DNA of 64,000 nt from Yoonia sp. SS1-5 (GTDB taxonomy: Bacteria; Pseudomonadota; Alphaproteobacteria; Rhodobacterales; Rhodobacteraceae), in NCBI RefSeq assembly GCF_038443705.2, contig NZ_CP151767.2, positions 3,029,501 through 3,093,500 on the forward strand, given 5' to 3'. A program made the translations under genes and the position numbers. The notes under the pieces are model-generated. The model was not told the origin of the DNA, made no database searches, and saw nothing but the letters and a program-made list of their open reading frames with translations. Position 1 is the stretch's first letter. Every line of letters begins with the position of its first letter. Positions 47,107-55,047 of this stretch are shown here, piece after piece.

Positions 47107-47472
47107 ATGAAATTATTTTATATTCTCGCGCTATGTCCACTGATTGCAATCGCCGGATGCGCGGATAGCGGGGCCGCCTACACGCCGATCCTGGATGGTC
47201 CCCCGCAGCCCTCCTTCCAATCCGATCTGCAGGCCTGTCAGGGGCTTGCGCGCAATCAGTCGCAATTCGATCAGGAAACAGCGGCCGCCGCCGTGTTGGG
47301 CGGTGGGGTCGGTGCCTTGCTTGGCAGGTTCGATGATGACACGACCGTTGCCGAAGGGTTGGTCGGTGGTGTGCTTGCCGGTGGTGTCGCCGCCGCCGTC
47401 GACGCAAACGACCGGCGGGAGGCTATTGTCATGGCCTGTCTGAAGGGGCGCGGCCACCGTGTGGTGGGCTGA
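47107..47472 (+). CDS. Glycine-zipper lipoprotein
   Basis: A 121-residue lipoprotein with signal and lipobox I-A-G-C (Cys18). After a Q-A-C-Q segment, residues ~58-95 form a hydrophobic Gly-rich zipper (A-V-L-G-G-G-V-G-A-L-L-G and G-L-V-G-G-V-L-A-G-G-V-A), then a C-terminal M-A-C-L-K-G-R-G-H-R-V. Such proteins sit in or under the outer membrane; role unknown. It follows the LysR gene in the same direction but about 110 bases on. Confidence 0.8.
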   Translation: MKLFYILALCPLIAIAGCADSGAAYTPILDGPPQPSFQSDLQACQGLARNQSQFDQETAAAAVLGGGVGALLGRFDDDTTVAEGLVGGVLAGGVAAAVDANDRREAIVMACLKGRGHRVVG

Positions 47473-47656
47473 TGAGGTTGGAAGTGACAAGCGGCGGTCA
47501 TGCAGGTCGCATCGCGCCGCGGCCTAACCGGCGGCCTTGTCAAAGCGGGGTGAACCTGCCCGATACATTGCGGCATGATATGGGTCTGGCGGCGATGGTG
47601 CCGGTGATGTCCCGGGTCCCGCATTGGCAATTGTGCAATAGCAGATGGAGGTCCCC

Positions 47657-48034
47657 ATGCCCGAGACTTTAGCCGCGATCCTGTATGCATGCCTTGTCGT
47701 GCCGCCCGCCATTGTTCAACTGGCTTTGGCGCTTGGGGCGCCTTGGGGCGTGTTGACCCTTGGTGGTCGCTGGCCCGGTGTGTTGCCCCCGGCGATACGC
47801 GGTATCGCCCTGTTGCAAATGATCATTCTGGCCGTGATGGCGTTTGTGGTTCTGGCCGATGCGCATGTGGTTGATGCGGTGGTGCCCGCCTGGGCCATCT
47901 GGGCCGTCGTCGGGCTGAGCATCCTGTCGGCCATTGGCAATCTGGCAACGCCGTCGCTCCCGGAACGACGCATGTGGGGGCCGGTGACTGTGTTGATGCT
48001 GATTGCATCGGTGATCGTTGCGGTCAGTGGCTAG
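47657..48034 (+). CDS. hypothetical four-segment membrane protein
   Basis: A 125-residue protein from ATG 47657 with GGAGG five bases before it. Hydrophobic segments lie at about residues 6-26, 43-64, 72-92 and 105-124. The G-A-P-W-G-V-L-T-L-G-G-R-W-P-G-V-L-P-P segment between the first two is distinctive, but I cannot name a family. It converges with an AraC gene. Confidence 0.75.
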   Translation: MPETLAAILYACLVVPPAIVQLALALGAPWGVLTLGGRWPGVLPPAIRGIALLQMIILAVMAFVVLADAHVVDAVVPAWAIWAVVGLSILSAIGNLATPSLPERRMWGPVTVLMLIASVIVAVSG

Positions 48035-48044
48035 GGTCAGGCCC

Positions 48045-49073
48045 CTAGGTCAGCGAATGCTGTTGGCCACGATACTGGACCGGTGTCATACCGGTCCATC
48101 GCCGAAAGGCACGCACAAAGGATGAGGCCTCGGAAAATCCAACCAGATATGCGGTTTCATTCACCGATGCTTTGCGGGCAGACAGGTAGTCCGAGGCCAT
48201 CCGGCACCGCAGATCATCCAGTATCTGCGCAAAGGTCACGCCCTCATCTTTCAGACGCCGATAGAGCGTTTGCCGGCTCATCCCCAAATCGCGCGCCACC
48301 GTGTCGATCTTGACCTCGCCCTTGTGCAATTCGGGCAGGACAAGCGCCTCGATACGTGCGCGCAGGCTGTCTTCGGTTTCCAGCCGGGCCAGCAAGGCAT
48401 CCGCCCGTTCGGCGTAGATACCAAAAACATAGCCGATGTGATCATCGAACTCCTGTTCGAGCCATTCCGAACCAATCAGCATCGCGTTGCGCTGGGCATT
48501 GAACGTCACTGGGCAGCGCAGAACCCGTTCATAGGCCTCGGCATAGGATGGGGCTGGATGCGTCACCTCGATTGCCAATGCAAACGGATGGTCGGGGAAT
48601 TCGCGGGAAAACTCGCTAACGAAACGACCGTAATTCGCCTCGGTCAATTCGGGAAAGCTGTTCGGATCGGGGCGGTTATCCACAACCCAGACGCCTTCGG
48701 CGCAAGGCTCCATGCTGAAACGCTCGCCACTATCCATCACGTCAACTTCGACCATCAGCTTGGCATAGCGGTTCAGCTGCACCATTGAATCGGCCATGGA
48801 TTTCGCGCTGTGCACGATCAGCCCCACCACCGAGATTTGCCGCAATTCGGTATCCATCGCGTGGTGCAGCACAAATGCAGGATCGCCCGTGGCATCCTTG
48901 GCCGCCAAGATCAGGGTGCGATAGGTTTCAAGCGGCAGCCGATCATCCTGATCGACGATGGCTGCTTCGGTCAGGCCCGCGGCAGATAGCAAAGCTACCC
49001 GATCCGCGCCCTTGCGTTCGGCATAGTCGATATAGGTTCTGGCTAGTCCGGCCGCGACAGTCAGCACTTTCAT
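48045..49073 (-). CDS. AraC family regulator (arabinose-binding-like N-domain)
   Basis: A 342-residue regulator from ATG at 49073; the frame is open to 49163 but that part is non-homologous. The N-terminal ~190 residues read like the arabinose-operon-regulator-type domain (A-L-L-S-A-A-G-L, F-V-L-H-H-A-M-D-T). C-terminal AraC double helix-turn-helix: D-T-V-A-R-D-L-G-M-S-R-Q-T-L-Y-R-R-L-K-D-E-G and V-N-E-T-A-Y-L-V-G-F-S-E-A-S-S-F-V-R-A-F-R-R-W. It is divergent from a membrane-protein gene at 49200, its likely target. Confidence 0.9.
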   Translation of the reverse strand: MKVLTVAAGLARTYIDYAERKGADRVALLSAAGLTEAAIVDQDDRLPLETYRTLILAAKDATGDPAFVLHHAMDTELRQISVVGLIVHSAKSMADSMVQLNRYAKLMVEVDVMDSGERFSMEPCAEGVWVVDNRPDPNSFPELTEANYGRFVSEFSREFPDHPFALAIEVTHPAPSYAEAYERVLRCPVTFNAQRNAMLIGSEWLEQEFDDHIGYVFGIYAERADALLARLETEDSLRARIEALVLPELHKGEVKIDTVARDLGMSRQTLYRRLKDEGVTFAQILDDLRCRMASDYLSARKASVNETAYLVGFSEASSFVRAFRRWTGMTPVQYRGQQHSLT

Positions 49074-49199
49074 AGCTGCAATTTTGCCCAAACTGAGCCC
49101 GCAGGACAAGCGATTGATACCAACGGTCATGTGGGCCGAGGCGTAAACCATGTATTGTTGCACCCATTAAGACTGATACGAGATTTGAAAGGGTGAAAG

Positions 49200-49901
49200 A
49201 TGAAAGATCCACGATTTTGGGGCGGCACGGCGGCATTCGTCTGCGCAGGCACATATATTTTCGGCTTTGTGGTGTTGCTGACTTTACTGGCCCCGTCAGG
49301 ATATGGGGCCAACGATGCCGATCCGGCAGCGATTGCCGCCTTCATTGCCGAAAATACCGGGCTGATGATCATTTGGAACCTGGCCATCTACGTGGTCAAC
49401 GGGTTGGCGCTTGCAGCACTTGCCGTCACATTGGGGATGTATTTTGCCGGTACATCACCGCATCTGGCACAGATGGTCCGCAGTTTTGGCATGCTTTGGG
49501 CCACATTGGTGGTCGGCGCGGGTATGGTCGCCAATGTTGGCATTGCAGCGGTAGCCGAAAAGTTCGCCACCGCCCCCGATGATGCCGTTCGCATCTGGGA
49601 AGTGATAAGCCTTGTGGAAAATGGTCTGGGCGGCGGGAACGAGATCGCGGGCAGCGTCTGGGCGATCCTGATTGCGATCGCTGCGATGGCCCTGCCGCGC
49701 CCACCCCGCGCGCTTGCGCTCTTTTCGGTAGTGATCGGCGTCAGCGGTCTGCTGACGATCATTCCGCAAACCGGCGAGCTACCCGGCGCAATCTTTGGCC
49801 TTGGTTATATTGTCTGGTTCATTTGGGTTGGCATCCTGCTGATCCGGGATGGTCGCCAGGCGCAAGCCGGCCGGCCCGTGTCGACAGCAGGTCTGGCCTA
49901 A
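49200..49901 (+). CDS. hypothetical six-segment membrane protein
   Basis: A 233-residue protein with about six membrane segments and small Ala/Gly-rich loops. The layout (L-x-A-L-A-V-T-L-G, S-L-V-E-N-G-L-G-G-G-N-E, G-L-G-Y-I-V-W-F-I-W-V-G) recalls DUF4386-like proteins such as the one at 45.2 kb, though clear identity is lacking. It is divergent from the AraC gene with 126 bases between, so it is probably its target. A 10-base-pair hairpin follows. Confidence 0.75.
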   Translation: MKDPRFWGGTAAFVCAGTYIFGFVVLLTLLAPSGYGANDADPAAIAAFIAENTGLMIIWNLAIYVVNGLALAALAVTLGMYFAGTSPHLAQMVRSFGMLWATLVVGAGMVANVGIAAVAEKFATAPDDAVRIWEVISLVENGLGGGNEIAGSVWAILIAIAAMALPRPPRALALFSVVIGVSGLLTIIPQTGELPGAIFGLGYIVWFIWVGILLIRDGRQAQAGRPVSTAGLA

Positions 49902-49906
49902 GCGCG

Positions 49907-49933
49907 CAGGGCGGCGTGTTTTGCGCCGCCCTG
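49907..49933. terminator. Hairpin between converging genes
   Basis: A perfect 10-base-pair stem, CAGGGCGGCG / CGCCGCCCTG, with loop TGTTTTG. No T-run on the plus side, so termination may be weak. It lies between the 3' ends of the genes at 49200 and 49944. Confidence 0.6.
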
Positions 49934-49943
49934 CAAGGGCGTG

Positions 49944-50435
49944 TCATCTAACCAGCATCGGCAATGCCAGCAGCAAACAGACGGATGCCGCGACGCAGGC
50001 AATCGTGCGGATGCTGTTCCAATAGGTCCAGTTCGGCAGGTATACCTGATCCCAGTAGGCCTCTGTTCCCGCTGCATCCAGCGCCATTGCGCCCAGTGTT
50101 TCGTTCATCGGCACATTGAACCGGATCGTGACCCCGAAACATCCGATCAGGTAGATCAGACCGGCGCCCGTCACCAGATTGCCAGCCAGCCCGTTAAGAT
50201 TGGTCACACTGTAGACAATCAGGACAAGCGATATCGGGGCCAGGCCCAGAAACAGGACCATGAAGACCCACCGAAACACCTCGCGGTTGATGATTTGCAT
50301 GGCTTCGATGCCGCCCTTTTGCCCAGTCCGGCCAAGCGCGCGCATGATGAAATCGGAAAAGGCAAGAAAGACGCCCCCCACAGTCGCATATGAGATGAGG
50401 GCAATTTGGATAAGAACAAGAAACGTTACAGACAT
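49944..50435 (-). CDS. DUF1772 family membrane protein
   Basis: A 163-residue, four-segment membrane protein from ATG 50435. The F-L-A-F-S-D-F-I-M-R-A-L N-terminal motif, A-M-Q-I-I-N-R-E-V-F, N-V-P-M-N-E-T-L-G and Y-W-x-x-Y-L-P-x-W-T-Y-W-N-S-I-R-T match DUF1772 (anthrone-oxygenase-like), a family found with small oxidoreductases. It lies downstream of the metallo-beta-lactamase-fold gene in the same direction, about 60 bases on. Confidence 0.85.
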   Translation of the reverse strand: MSVTFLVLIQIALISYATVGGVFLAFSDFIMRALGRTGQKGGIEAMQIINREVFRWVFMVLFLGLAPISLVLIVYSVTNLNGLAGNLVTGAGLIYLIGCFGVTIRFNVPMNETLGAMALDAAGTEAYWDQVYLPNWTYWNSIRTIACVAASVCLLLALPMLVR

Positions 50436-50497
50436 CTGATGATCCTCTTTGTTGGAGCCGCGCGGAGGGCGCCATTGGCTGACGCCGTCTGCCGGGT

Positions 50498-51547
50498 TCA
50501 GTGCATGATGGCGAATGTGACGATGGTGTCGCAGTGGCTGTCTGCCCAAAGGTCGACCACCGATAATTCGTCCTGCCACCGGTCAATGATCTGCCCGGCG
50601 CAATCGTCCCGGATCGTTTCCATTGCGTAGCGGTAGGCAAGATTGGGGTTCTCGAATGCAACGGCCTCAAGCGCCTCCATCATCCGGTCATTGAACGTGG
50701 GCATCAGCGCATACACCGTGTCACGCACGTCGAACGCATAGTCCCTGCTCTTGATGACATCATCGCGGGTCCCAAGAACAGAGACATGCCCCGACAGAAA
50801 GTGGGTGAAGTCGTAAGACAGGAATGTCTCGAAATTGGCCAGATAGCCGCTGATATCGGCTGTTGCGCCGAAATTCTTGAACGGCGCCTCGCCGGGTGTG
50901 ATCGTATCAATGGCCATGAGGAACTTTTGGTCCGGCAGATAGATCAGCGTGTCCACATCTTCGGCATGGAAATCCGCAGTCTGCAAGTTGATCGCAAGAC
51001 CGCCAATGTTCAATACCAGCGTATCAGCGAAGGTCCGTGTTGGGGTCAGCACGCCCTGCAAAGGATGGGCCGCCAACGTGTCTGCGACGGCCGCGGCGCT
51101 GATGACCTCCAGGTCGGGGATATCGGCAAAGGTGTAACCACCCCCATTGTGATCACTATGCCCGTGGCTCATGATCAGATGGGTAATGGGTTGGTCGGGA
51201 GCGACCAACGCTATGGCCTTGCGCAGATTGTCACCAAAGCTGGGCGGGGCGTCAAAGACGACAACGCCGTCATCCGTGATGGCGAATGCGGACTGGTAGA
51301 CCAGATCTGTGACAAAGAACAAGCCGGGTTCAATTTCGCTGACATGAAGGCCAAACGCCGTGTTGATCTGCGCCGCCCGGGCGCGCATCTGGGGCAATTC
51401 GGGCGCAAAATTCAAAAAGCTGTTGGGGTGATCTGCCGATAGCGAAATTGCATTGGCCCGGTTAACGTCCGGGTCCATCGCAAAGGCCGCAGTTGCCGCG
51501 CAAAGAAGGCAGGCCGGTGTGATCAGCGTGGTGATAAGATTGTGCAT
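50498..51547 (-). CDS. Secreted metallo-beta-lactamase-fold hydrolase
   Basis: A 349-residue protein with a cleavable signal peptide (A-F-A site near residue 24). MBL core: metal motif S-H-G-H-S-D-H-N-G-G near residue 128, then T-A-D-F-H-A-E-D-V-D-T and D-T-I-T-P-G, followed by F-L-S-G-H-V. It is likely a periplasmic metal-dependent hydrolase; the substrate is unknown and it is not a recognised antibiotic-resistance enzyme. ATG 51547. It is in line with the DUF1772 gene and downstream of an AraC gene. Confidence 0.85.
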   Translation of the reverse strand: MHNLITTLITPACLLCAATAAFAMDPDVNRANAISLSADHPNSFLNFAPELPQMRARAAQINTAFGLHVSEIEPGLFFVTDLVYQSAFAITDDGVVVFDAPPSFGDNLRKAIALVAPDQPITHLIMSHGHSDHNGGGYTFADIPDLEVISAAAVADTLAAHPLQGVLTPTRTFADTLVLNIGGLAINLQTADFHAEDVDTLIYLPDQKFLMAIDTITPGEAPFKNFGATADISGYLANFETFLSYDFTHFLSGHVSVLGTRDDVIKSRDYAFDVRDTVYALMPTFNDRMMEALEAVAFENPNLAYRYAMETIRDDCAGQIIDRWQDELSVVDLWADSHCDTIVTFAIMH

Positions 51548-51639
51548 GGGTGGTCTCCTTGGTTGATAACTGCACCAAGGGATAGAAGGCCGGACCGCAT
51601 CGGTATTGCCCGTCGCCGCCAAAGCATTGACCGGGGCGG

Positions 51640-52650
51640 TCAGACCTGACCGCGTTCCTTACGAAAGTTGGCAGGGGTCACGCCCAGCCAGCGTTTGAAT
51701 GCCCGATTAAACGAGCTTTGTTCCGCAAAGCCGGTCAGAAACGCAACCTCGGACAGGGAAAAGCGTGCGTCGCCAAGCATGCCGATGGCCAATTCCTTTC
51801 GGGTTGTTTCGGCCAGGGTTTGAAAGCTGACCCCGTCATCCGACAGCCTGCGATGCAAGGACCGGCTGCTCATCCCCAGCCGCCGCGCAATATCATCCAT
51901 CTTGGGTTGCCCCTCGCTCAGCGATCGGGCGATCAGATCGCGGATCCGGTCCTGTAGCTGCGATTGGCTGGTGACTTGGGCCAGTTCCTGTTCCAGATGG
52001 GTGATCAGAAACTGCGTGATCCCCTGATCCCCAAGCTTGTTTGGCCGATCAAGGGATGCATTTGCGAAGATGATCCCGTCACGATCCGAATTGAAGATCA
52101 CAGGGCAGTCAAAATAGTCCCGATGCTGCTGCAAGGTCGGGGGTGGTGCGTGGGTCAGATGGACCTCCTGTGCGCGCAACTGACCGTCTGGCGACACCTC
52201 GCGGCCAATGGCGATCGCGCTGGCAAGTGTCGCCTCGTTGGACAGGCGCATGCCCAACCGCCGCGGCCCATGCCGGTGCAGGTTGAACCAGGTCCCGGCA
52301 TCTGTGCGCTCGGAAGAGTATTCAACAACATTTGTCCAAAGGCGCGCAAAGCGTGCGACACGCGCATAAGAGTCGCGCAGGGTTGGTGCCGCCTTGAAAG
52401 CAAGGCCCAATGCGCCGTAATCGTCACAACGCATCGACGCCCCCGTGCGCAGGGGCAGGGCGGTCGCGTCTGTTTCTGCCGCGATACGTTCCAGCAATTC
52501 GTAGTAAGCCGTTGCCGCAACCATCGCCTTGGGGTCAATGGTTGCATCGGCGGACAGCCCGACCGAGGCAAGCAGTTTCGCCTGATCGAGGGTCGATGCG
52601 GCTACCATCTTGCGCACAAAAAGTGAGGTCACAAAATCCATCGGCCGCAT
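51640..52650 (-). CDS. AraC family regulator
   Basis: A 336-residue regulator (an ATG three codons in is also possible). N-terminal arabinose-binding-like domain (L-L-A-S-V-G-L-S, A-L-G-L-A-F-K-A-A-P-T-L). C-terminal domain: M-D-D-I-A-R-R-L-G-M-S-S-R-S-L-H-R-R-L and L-S-E-V-A-F-L-T-G-F-A-E-Q-S-S-F-N-R-A-F-K-R-W. It precedes the MBL-DUF1772 pair in the same direction with a ~90-base gap, so it may regulate them. Confidence 0.9.
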   Translation of the reverse strand: MRPMDFVTSLFVRKMVAASTLDQAKLLASVGLSADATIDPKAMVAATAYYELLERIAAETDATALPLRTGASMRCDDYGALGLAFKAAPTLRDSYARVARFARLWTNVVEYSSERTDAGTWFNLHRHGPRRLGMRLSNEATLASAIAIGREVSPDGQLRAQEVHLTHAPPPTLQQHRDYFDCPVIFNSDRDGIIFANASLDRPNKLGDQGITQFLITHLEQELAQVTSQSQLQDRIRDLIARSLSEGQPKMDDIARRLGMSSRSLHRRLSDDGVSFQTLAETTRKELAIGMLGDARFSLSEVAFLTGFAEQSSFNRAFKRWLGVTPANFRKERGQV

Positions 52651-52702
52651 ATTATCGGCGCGTGCGGCGCTGTCACCCTTGTCGTGGCTTTAACCGTCGC
52701 GG

Positions 52703-53275
52703 CTAGCGATTGGCGCCCGGCACCCACAGGACGTCGTTCTTGCCGTTATCATTGGCAATGCGCCCGGCCTGAAAGAACCAGTCGGACAGACGATTGAGGT
52801 ATTTTACCGCTGGCGGGTTCACCGCCTCCATCGTGGCCAGCTCAACAGCCAGCCTTTCGGCCCGACGCGAAACAGTGCGGCACAGATGCAATTGCGCGGC
52901 CAGCGGTGATCCGCCCGGCAGGATGAAACTGCGCAGCGGCGCGACCAGTTTGGTCATTGCGTCAATCTCATCCTCAAGCCGCGAGACCTGCGCATCTGTC
53001 ATGCGCAGCACCGGATATTCAGATTCCGCATCCTTTTCCATATCGGGTCGGCAAAGATCGGCGCCCAGATCAAAAAGGTCATTCTGGATCATTGCCAGTT
53101 GCGCATCCATCTGGCCATCCGCATGCAGCCGGGCGAGACCGACCGTGGCGTTGGTTTCATCAACAGTGCCGTAGGCGCAGACGCGCATTGCGTGTTTTGC
53201 CACGCGGCTGCCATTGCCAAGCGCGGTTTCGCCTGCATCGCCGGTCTTGGTGTAGATTTTGTTCAGTACAACCAT
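52703..53275 (-). CDS. Cob(I)alamin adenosyltransferase, PduO type
   Basis: A 190-residue ATP:cob(I)alamin adenosyltransferase that makes adenosylcobalamin. It has the N-terminal ATP loop Y-T-K-T-G-D-A-G-E-T-A-L, the A-Y-G-T-V-D-E-T-N segment, F-I-L-P-G-G-S, R-T-V-S-R-R-A-E-R and Y-L-N-R-L-S-D-W-F-F-x-A-G-R. ATG at 53275; the frame opens at 53308. It is followed upstream by a HIG1-type gene 4 bases away, a usual neighbour in this family. Confidence 0.94.
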   Translation of the reverse strand: MVVLNKIYTKTGDAGETALGNGSRVAKHAMRVCAYGTVDETNATVGLARLHADGQMDAQLAMIQNDLFDLGADLCRPDMEKDAESEYPVLRMTDAQVSRLEDEIDAMTKLVAPLRSFILPGGSPLAAQLHLCRTVSRRAERLAVELATMEAVNPPAVKYLNRLSDWFFQAGRIANDNGKNDVLWVPGANR

Positions 53276-53279
53276 TGGT

Positions 53280-53486
53280 TCAGGCCCCCTGCCTGCGAAG
53301 ATAAACAAATAGCAGGATCAACAGGACCGCGATGAACTGCGCCCCGATCCGCCAGCGCATGATTTTGTTGGCGTTCTTGCGGTTAAACTCGCCGCCTTTG
53401 CCAAATGATCCGATACCCAAAAGCAGGATACCCAGCACAATCAGAACCGCGACAGCGACCAACCAAAACAGGGGATCATCAGCCAT
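53280..53486 (-). CDS. HIG1-domain / twin transmembrane protein
   Basis: A 68-residue protein with two membrane segments (about 8-26 and 46-64) and between them N-K-I-M-R-W-R-I-x-A-Q, the loop of HIG1 proteins linked to respiratory complex assembly or stability. It ends 4 bases before the cobalamin adenosyltransferase start, so the two are probably co-transcribed. AAGGAAATG-type region before the start. Confidence 0.83.
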   Translation of the reverse strand: MADDPLFWLVAVAVLIVLGILLLGIGSFGKGGEFNRKNANKIMRWRIGAQFIAVLLILLFVYLRRQGA

Positions 53487-53545
53487 TTTTCATTTCCTTT
53501 ATTCTTTGGATGTGAACCTAGCGGGGTCGCGCCTGAAGGAAACCC

Positions 53546-54373
53546 TTAGACGCGTGATACGACGGCATCCAGCAACCGGGTCGACATGATCCGCCGCAAA
53601 ATTCCCATCAGGTATGTGGGGAACGTGATGTAGTACCGGGGTTTTGGTCTGTTCGCCGTCAGCGCGTGCAACAGTTTTTTGGTCACGGCACTTGCTGGCA
53701 ATTCGAATTGGTCGGGGCCGCTGTCTTCGTAAAGCCGTTTGCGCAGAACACCATATTGCGACCGCCGGGCCGAGTTTTCCCAGTCAATCCACTTTTCAAA
53801 ATGCGGGATCGCATTCTGACGGATCTTCGAGGTAACGGGGCCGGGTTCGACCAGAATAACCTTGATCGGGGTGTCCGCCATTTCGATCCGCAGCACGTCC
53901 GTCAGGCCTTCGAGCGCAAATTTGGTTGCCACATAGGCACCGCGCCAGCGCATCCCGACAATCCCCAGAACGGAGGAATTGTTGATGATCCGCCCATGCC
54001 CCTGTGCTCGCATCACCGGGATCACCAAACGTGTCAGCGCATGGTATCCAAACAGGTTGGCTTCGAAAATCTCGCGCAATGCTGCGACCGGCAGATCCTC
54101 GACCGCGCCGGGGCAGCCGTAGGCCCCGTTATTGAACAGCGCGTCCAGCGTGCCGCCGGTCGTTTCAAGGACTTCGGCAAGCCCGTTGGTGATGCTGTTT
54201 TCGTCGGCATAGTCGATCAGTGGGCTGTCAAAGCCTTCGGACTGCAATTGCGCGCAATCTTCGGGTTTGCGGCAGCTGGCAAACACGCGCCAGCCCGCAC
54301 CGCGAAGCCCCTGTGCTGCGTCAAGGCCGATGCCGGACGAACATCCGGTGATCAATATCGTTTTCTGTGTCAT
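53546..54373 (-). CDS. Short-chain dehydrogenase/reductase
   Basis: A 275-residue classical SDR from ATG 54373. NAD(P) motif T-G-C-S-S-G-I-G-L, N-N-G-A-Y-G (the NNAG element), catalytic S-S and Y-V-A-T-K, then V-E-P-G-P-V. The C-terminal tail is long, with R-P-K-P-R-Y-Y-I-T, as in retinol/steroid-type SDRs. The substrate cannot be inferred. It lies alone between the HIG1 and SH3 genes. Confidence 0.88.
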   Translation of the reverse strand: MTQKTILITGCSSGIGLDAAQGLRGAGWRVFASCRKPEDCAQLQSEGFDSPLIDYADENSITNGLAEVLETTGGTLDALFNNGAYGCPGAVEDLPVAALREIFEANLFGYHALTRLVIPVMRAQGHGRIINNSSVLGIVGMRWRGAYVATKFALEGLTDVLRIEMADTPIKVILVEPGPVTSKIRQNAIPHFEKWIDWENSARRSQYGVLRKRLYEDSGPDQFELPASAVTKKLLHALTANRPKPRYYITFPTYLMGILRRIMSTRLLDAVVSRV

Positions 54374-54414
54374 CCTGCTGTCTTTGCCCAAAAGGACAGC
54401 AACAGCAAGGGCGC

Positions 54415-54915
54415 TTAACTATCGCTAAGCAGGCGCTTGGCCATCCAGCCGGTTTCGCCGCTATCTTGCAGGCGGACCTGTGCCCAACCATCGGCATTGA
54501 CTTCGATAAGCTCTGCCGCAGTCCCGCGCGGCACGGTGGTCAGAACCGCGTAATCGGTGCTTGGCCCATCGCGCATATTCACCCAATCCGCAGCCACCTC
54601 GTAGATCACGGGTGTATCTTCGGTTTCAGGTTCCGGCGCGGCAACGGGTGTGGGTTCAACGATGTCCTGCTGCGGCGCGGCTTCGATCAGCGCGTCGGGC
54701 ACGATCTCTGCACTTGCCAATTGGACATCTTCGACCGGTGCTGGCGCTGATGTGGCCAGTGCAGTTTCGGGCACCAGCGTAAAGGTATCCTCGGTCTTGG
54801 CCGGTTCACTGGCTGCGACCGCCTCGCGTGCCAGTGGCTCAAAATCGGCGCCGCCTGACAACTCGTAAAAACCCCAAAAAAGCACAAGGCTGGAAAAAAT
54901 AATAAACTTAGGCAT
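54415..54915 (-). CDS. SH3 domain protein with membrane anchor
   Basis: A 166-residue protein: an N-terminal uncleaved hydrophobic segment (about residues 4-22), a long acidic Pro/Ala/Glu-rich linker, and a C-terminal bacterial SH3 domain (A-D-W-V-N-M-R-D-G-P-S, V-P-R-G-T, G-W-A-Q-V-R, E-T-G-W-M-A). ATG 54915 behind GAGGGGGG. It likely binds cell-wall peptides in the periplasm. It is divergent from parC. Confidence 0.84.
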   Translation of the reverse strand: MPKFIIFSSLVLFWGFYELSGGADFEPLAREAVAASEPAKTEDTFTLVPETALATSAPAPVEDVQLASAEIVPDALIEAAPQQDIVEPTPVAAPEPETEDTPVIYEVAADWVNMRDGPSTDYAVLTTVPRGTAAELIEVNADGWAQVRLQDSGETGWMAKRLLSDS

Positions 54916-55047
54916 GAGAACCCCCCTCAACCACTTGTAAAGAATCATTAATTATCACGATTCGGTGTTCCCACCTACAACGTGTCATGGGAAATTTGGT
55001 TCCAACCCGCCTTTACGGCCAATTTTCCCGACGCTACACCAGCTTTC

